A stretch of DNA of 7,023 bases, from contig SKKR01000201.1 of assembly GCA_007123655.1 (NCBI GenBank), positions 1 through 7,023 of the forward strand. The letters run 5' to 3'. The DNA comes from Thermomicrobiaceae bacterium (GTDB lineage: Bacteria; Chloroflexota; Chloroflexia; Thermomicrobiales; Thermomicrobiaceae). The notes beneath the pieces were generated by a model that was given only the letters and a program-made list of their open reading frames with translations, did not search any database and was not told the DNA's origin. Shown here in pieces: positions 5,094-7,023 of the stretch. How positions within the stretch are numbered: the first letter of the stretch is position 1; each line of letters opens with the position of its first letter. The position numbers were made by a program, and so were the translations under genes.

Positions 5094-6830
5094 GTGTCGG
5101 AACAGACTGTCCCGTTGTTCGACAAATCAGTCGTGAGATCACGAGGTTCAATGGTGACCGCGAATCATGTGCTGGCCGCGGAGGCCGGGGCACAGATCCT
5201 CGCTTCCGGCGGAAACGCGGTCGATGCGGCGATCGCGACTTCACTTGCCCTCGGGGTTGTGGAGCCCTCCTCGAGCGGTATCGGCGGCCGGGGCTACATG
5301 GTGATCCACGCTCCCGAATTGCCCTCCGGCACGGTAATCGATGGACATGAGCGAGCTCCCCGCAAAGCACACGCCGAGATGTACACTCCGATCCCGAGTA
5401 CAGACACCCCGCCAACCGACGAACCCTCGGTAACGCGGCCCAGGGCGCACGTGGTAAACGACGCCAATACAATCGGCCCGCAGGCCGTTGCGGTACCGGG
5501 TGTGGTGGCGGCGCTCGCCGCTGCGCACGAACGATACGGCAAGGCTTCCTGGAAGTCACTCTTCGAACCGGCGATCCAGCTGGCCGAGGACGGTTTCACC
5601 GTCAGCGTTCCGCTTGCGATATCACTGGCCAGAAACTATTCCAAGCTGACGCGCGACCCACACGCTGCCACGGTGTATCTCCCTAACGGACAACCGGCAC
5701 AGCCCGGAGACCGGCTGGTTCAGCGAGATCTTGCGGCCACATTGCGTTCGCTCGCTTCAAACGGCGCCGGGGAGTTCTATGAAGGCGCGATTGCCCGGTC
5801 CATCGCGGAAACGCTCGGCAAGGCAGATGGATACGTGACCAGGGATGATCTGGCGGCATATCGGCCGAGAATCTGGGACGCTCCGTTAACGGGTTCATAT
5901 CGTGGATATACGGTGATGACCGTCCCCGAGGCCACTGGCGGGATCACGCTTATTCAGGCGCTCAATCTCCTTGAGACCTTCGATATAGGTCAGCTCGAGC
6001 CGGAGGATCCCAAGCATTTCCATCTGCTGATCGAATCGTTACGCATCGCGTTCCGGGACCGTCTCTCGTGTGTGGACGACCCCGCGTTCAACGCGGTTCC
6101 ATTCAACGGCCTCGCGTCGAAGGAGTTCGCCCGAACGAGGAGCGAGTTGATCGATGTGGATCGCGCCGGCAACGACGTCTCGCCCGGCGATCCGTGGGCG
6201 TTCGAGGACCGCGCACCCGGGATGCACCCGGGATCCAGTTCGGTCGATTTCTCTGGCGGAGATCAGGACACGACTCATTTCTCGGTGATCGACGGGAACA
6301 GGACGGCTTTGTCGATGACGCAGTCACTGATTCAGGCCTTTGGTTCTGGCGTCATGGTTCCCGGAACCGGAATTCTCCTGAATAACGCAATGTTCAACTT
6401 CAATCCATTGCCGAATCAGATCGGCTCAATTGCGCCGTGGAAACGGGCAGCGCACTTTGGAACGCCGACGATCATCCTCGGTCCGGACGGGGCCCTCACG
6501 ATGGCAACTGGAGGCGCAGGAGGACCGAAAATCGTGACCGGGATCGTTCAGTCGCTGCTGAACGTGCTGGATCATGGGATGACGCCTCAGGACAGTCTCA
6601 CCGCTCCCCGGATCCACAACGAGAGTCGCGATTCCCTAGTTGACGCCCGCATTCGGCCCCATGTTATCGCGGACCTGGCTGGACGCGGCCACCGCCTGGT
6701 CTCCGCAGGCTCCGAATACGGCCGGGCCGAGTTCTCGGTCATGAACGGGATCAAGGTGGAGCCGGACGGGTCCCTTGTGAGCGCGACTGATGTCTACACG
6801 GATGCCGGCGCCTGGTCAGTCGGGGACTGA
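5094..6830 (+). CDS. Gamma-glutamyltranspeptidase-family Ntn-hydrolase, non-canonical substrate pocket
   Basis: Self-processing Ntn-hydrolase of the GGT family (peptidase T3), 578 residues, close to E. coli GGT (580). The large-subunit start is typical (ASGGNAVDAAIATSLALGVVEP, then SSGIGG). The autocleavage site is D392/T393-T394-H395, the new N-terminal Thr393 being the nucleophile and the small subunit 186 residues. Oxyanion glycines G476-G477 (GGAGG) are kept. Residues that in E. coli grip the gamma-glutamyl group are changed: R114 to His85, N411 to Ile413, Q430 to Ala432, D433 to Asn435 and S462-S463 to His454-Phe455. The loop over the active site is short (PLPNQIGSIAPWKR), so the E. coli lid is absent. 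No signal peptide is visible, so a cytoplasmic location is likely. I prefer the GTG at 5094 (AGGA 10 nt upstream); the in-frame ATG at 5064 adds 10 residues but has GGAG directly abutting it. Homologs with altered pockets include cephalosporin/glutaryl acylases and oxamate amidohydrolase (HpxW). Probably an amidase or peptidase; substrate unknown. Confidence 0.93.
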   Translation: MSEQTVPLFDKSVVRSRGSMVTANHVLAAEAGAQILASGGNAVDAAIATSLALGVVEPSSSGIGGRGYMVIHAPELPSGTVIDGHERAPRKAHAEMYTPIPSTDTPPTDEPSVTRPRAHVVNDANTIGPQAVAVPGVVAALAAAHERYGKASWKSLFEPAIQLAEDGFTVSVPLAISLARNYSKLTRDPHAATVYLPNGQPAQPGDRLVQRDLAATLRSLASNGAGEFYEGAIARSIAETLGKADGYVTRDDLAAYRPRIWDAPLTGSYRGYTVMTVPEATGGITLIQALNLLETFDIGQLEPEDPKHFHLLIESLRIAFRDRLSCVDDPAFNAVPFNGLASKEFARTRSELIDVDRAGNDVSPGDPWAFEDRAPGMHPGSSSVDFSGGDQDTTHFSVIDGNRTALSMTQSLIQAFGSGVMVPGTGILLNNAMFNFNPLPNQIGSIAPWKRAAHFGTPTIILGPDGALTMATGGAGGPKIVTGIVQSLLNVLDHGMTPQDSLTAPRIHNESRDSLVDARIRPHVIADLAGRGHRLVSAGSEYGRAEFSVMNGIKVEPDGSLVSATDVYTDAGAWSVGD

Positions 6831-6896
6831 TCGCGGCGAAATCGCGAACGGCCGATTGCGGAAACGAACGGACGAAACGAAGCGCATATGTCTGTC

Positions 6897-6903
6897 AGGA
6901 GGG
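6897..6903 (+). promoter_or_regulatory. Ribosome binding site of the downstream peptidase-like gene
   Basis: AGGAGGG lies so that AGGAGG ends 6 nt before the ATG at 6909. It favours this start over the in-frame ATG at 6888, which would place the ribosome site inside the coding region. No terminator-like hairpin with a T-tract occurs between the GGT-family stop (6830) and here, so cotranscription is likely. Confidence 0.75.
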
Positions 6904-6908
6904 TCAAG

Positions 6909-7023
6909 ATGTCAGACGCCAAGCGGGTGCATGAGGAAAGCATTATCATCGACGGGCTGTTCATCCGGTTTGATACGCCGATTCCTTCGACTAGCGATGC
7001 GCCGGGGCTGTTGTGGGACCACA
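6909..7023 (+). CDS. Probable peptidase M19 (membrane dipeptidase-like) or related amidohydrolase, N-terminal fragment
   Basis: Only the first 38 codons are in the window. The start VHEESIIIDGL (residues 7-17) resembles the opening of renal/membrane dipeptidase-type M19 proteins, where a short helix ending in D-x-x-V-I/V-D-G begins the metal-dependent barrel. In well-studied M19 enzymes this is followed directly by H-x-D (IDGHND), two metal ligands; here the sequence is IDGLFIRFDTP, so they are absent. Some bacterial relatives annotated as M19 also read DGL at this place. The gene follows the GGT-family gene by 78 nt on the same strand with its own strong ribosome site, fitting an operon for breaking down a peptide-like compound. 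With so little sequence another amidohydrolase family is possible. Confidence 0.5.
   Translation, partial: MSDAKRVHEESIIIDGLFIRFDTPIPSTSDAPGLLWDH

Noticed and set aside
6831..6847. Possible terminator after the GGT-family gene (TCGCG pairing with CGCGA).
   Set aside because: The stem is 5 bp with a 7-nt loop and is followed by purine-rich sequence without a T-run, so read-through into the next gene is more likely.

Overview
The window carries two divergent gene clusters separated by a gene-free region of about 750 bases. The leftward (minus-strand) cluster is a peptide/nickel-type ABC importer operon in the order substrate-binding lipoprotein, RraA-like protein, DppB-type permease, DppC-type permease. 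It runs off the left edge inside the second permease. The rightward (plus-strand) cluster begins with a complete gamma-glutamyltranspeptidase-family (Ntn-hydrolase) gene, followed by the first 38 codons of what looks like a peptidase-M19 (membrane dipeptidase-like) gene cut by the right edge. No RNA gene, insertion sequence or CRISPR array was found.

The DNA is fairly GC-rich, uses TTG and possibly GTG starts with AGGAGG-like ribosome binding sites, and encodes a twin-arginine lipoprotein whose mature N-terminus is an Asp-rich tether. Tat-exported binding lipoproteins with DDD-rich linkers are common in Chloroflexota of the Thermomicrobia type and in some Actinobacteriota. Chloroflexota is my best guess, but it is an inference without a database search.

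Region by region: 1-710 (-) partial DppC permease; 707-1642 (-) DppB permease, overlapping dppC by ATGA; 1643-1723 a short gap with two small hairpins; 1724-2389 (-) RraA-like protein; 2390-2526 a gap holding a perfect 14-bp hairpin just after the binding-protein gene; 2527-4338 (-) binding protein; 4339-5093 the divergent regulatory region with candidate promoters and palindromes; 5094-6830 (+) GGT-family hydrolase; 6909-7023 (+) partial M19-like peptidase.

Working model (inference): the importer brings in a peptide-like or acylated amino-acid compound, and the GGT-family enzyme, which has no visible signal peptide, and the M19-like enzyme cleave it in the cytoplasm. The striking point is that the GGT-family enzyme keeps the self-processing Thr and the oxyanion glycines but has lost essentially every residue that recognises the gamma-glutamyl amino and carboxyl groups in the E. 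coli enzyme. The RraA-like protein lacks the D-X20-R-D motif of the family's aldolases. The M19-like start lacks the usual H-x-D metal motif. The cluster therefore probably handles something other than glutathione, and its substrate is unknown.
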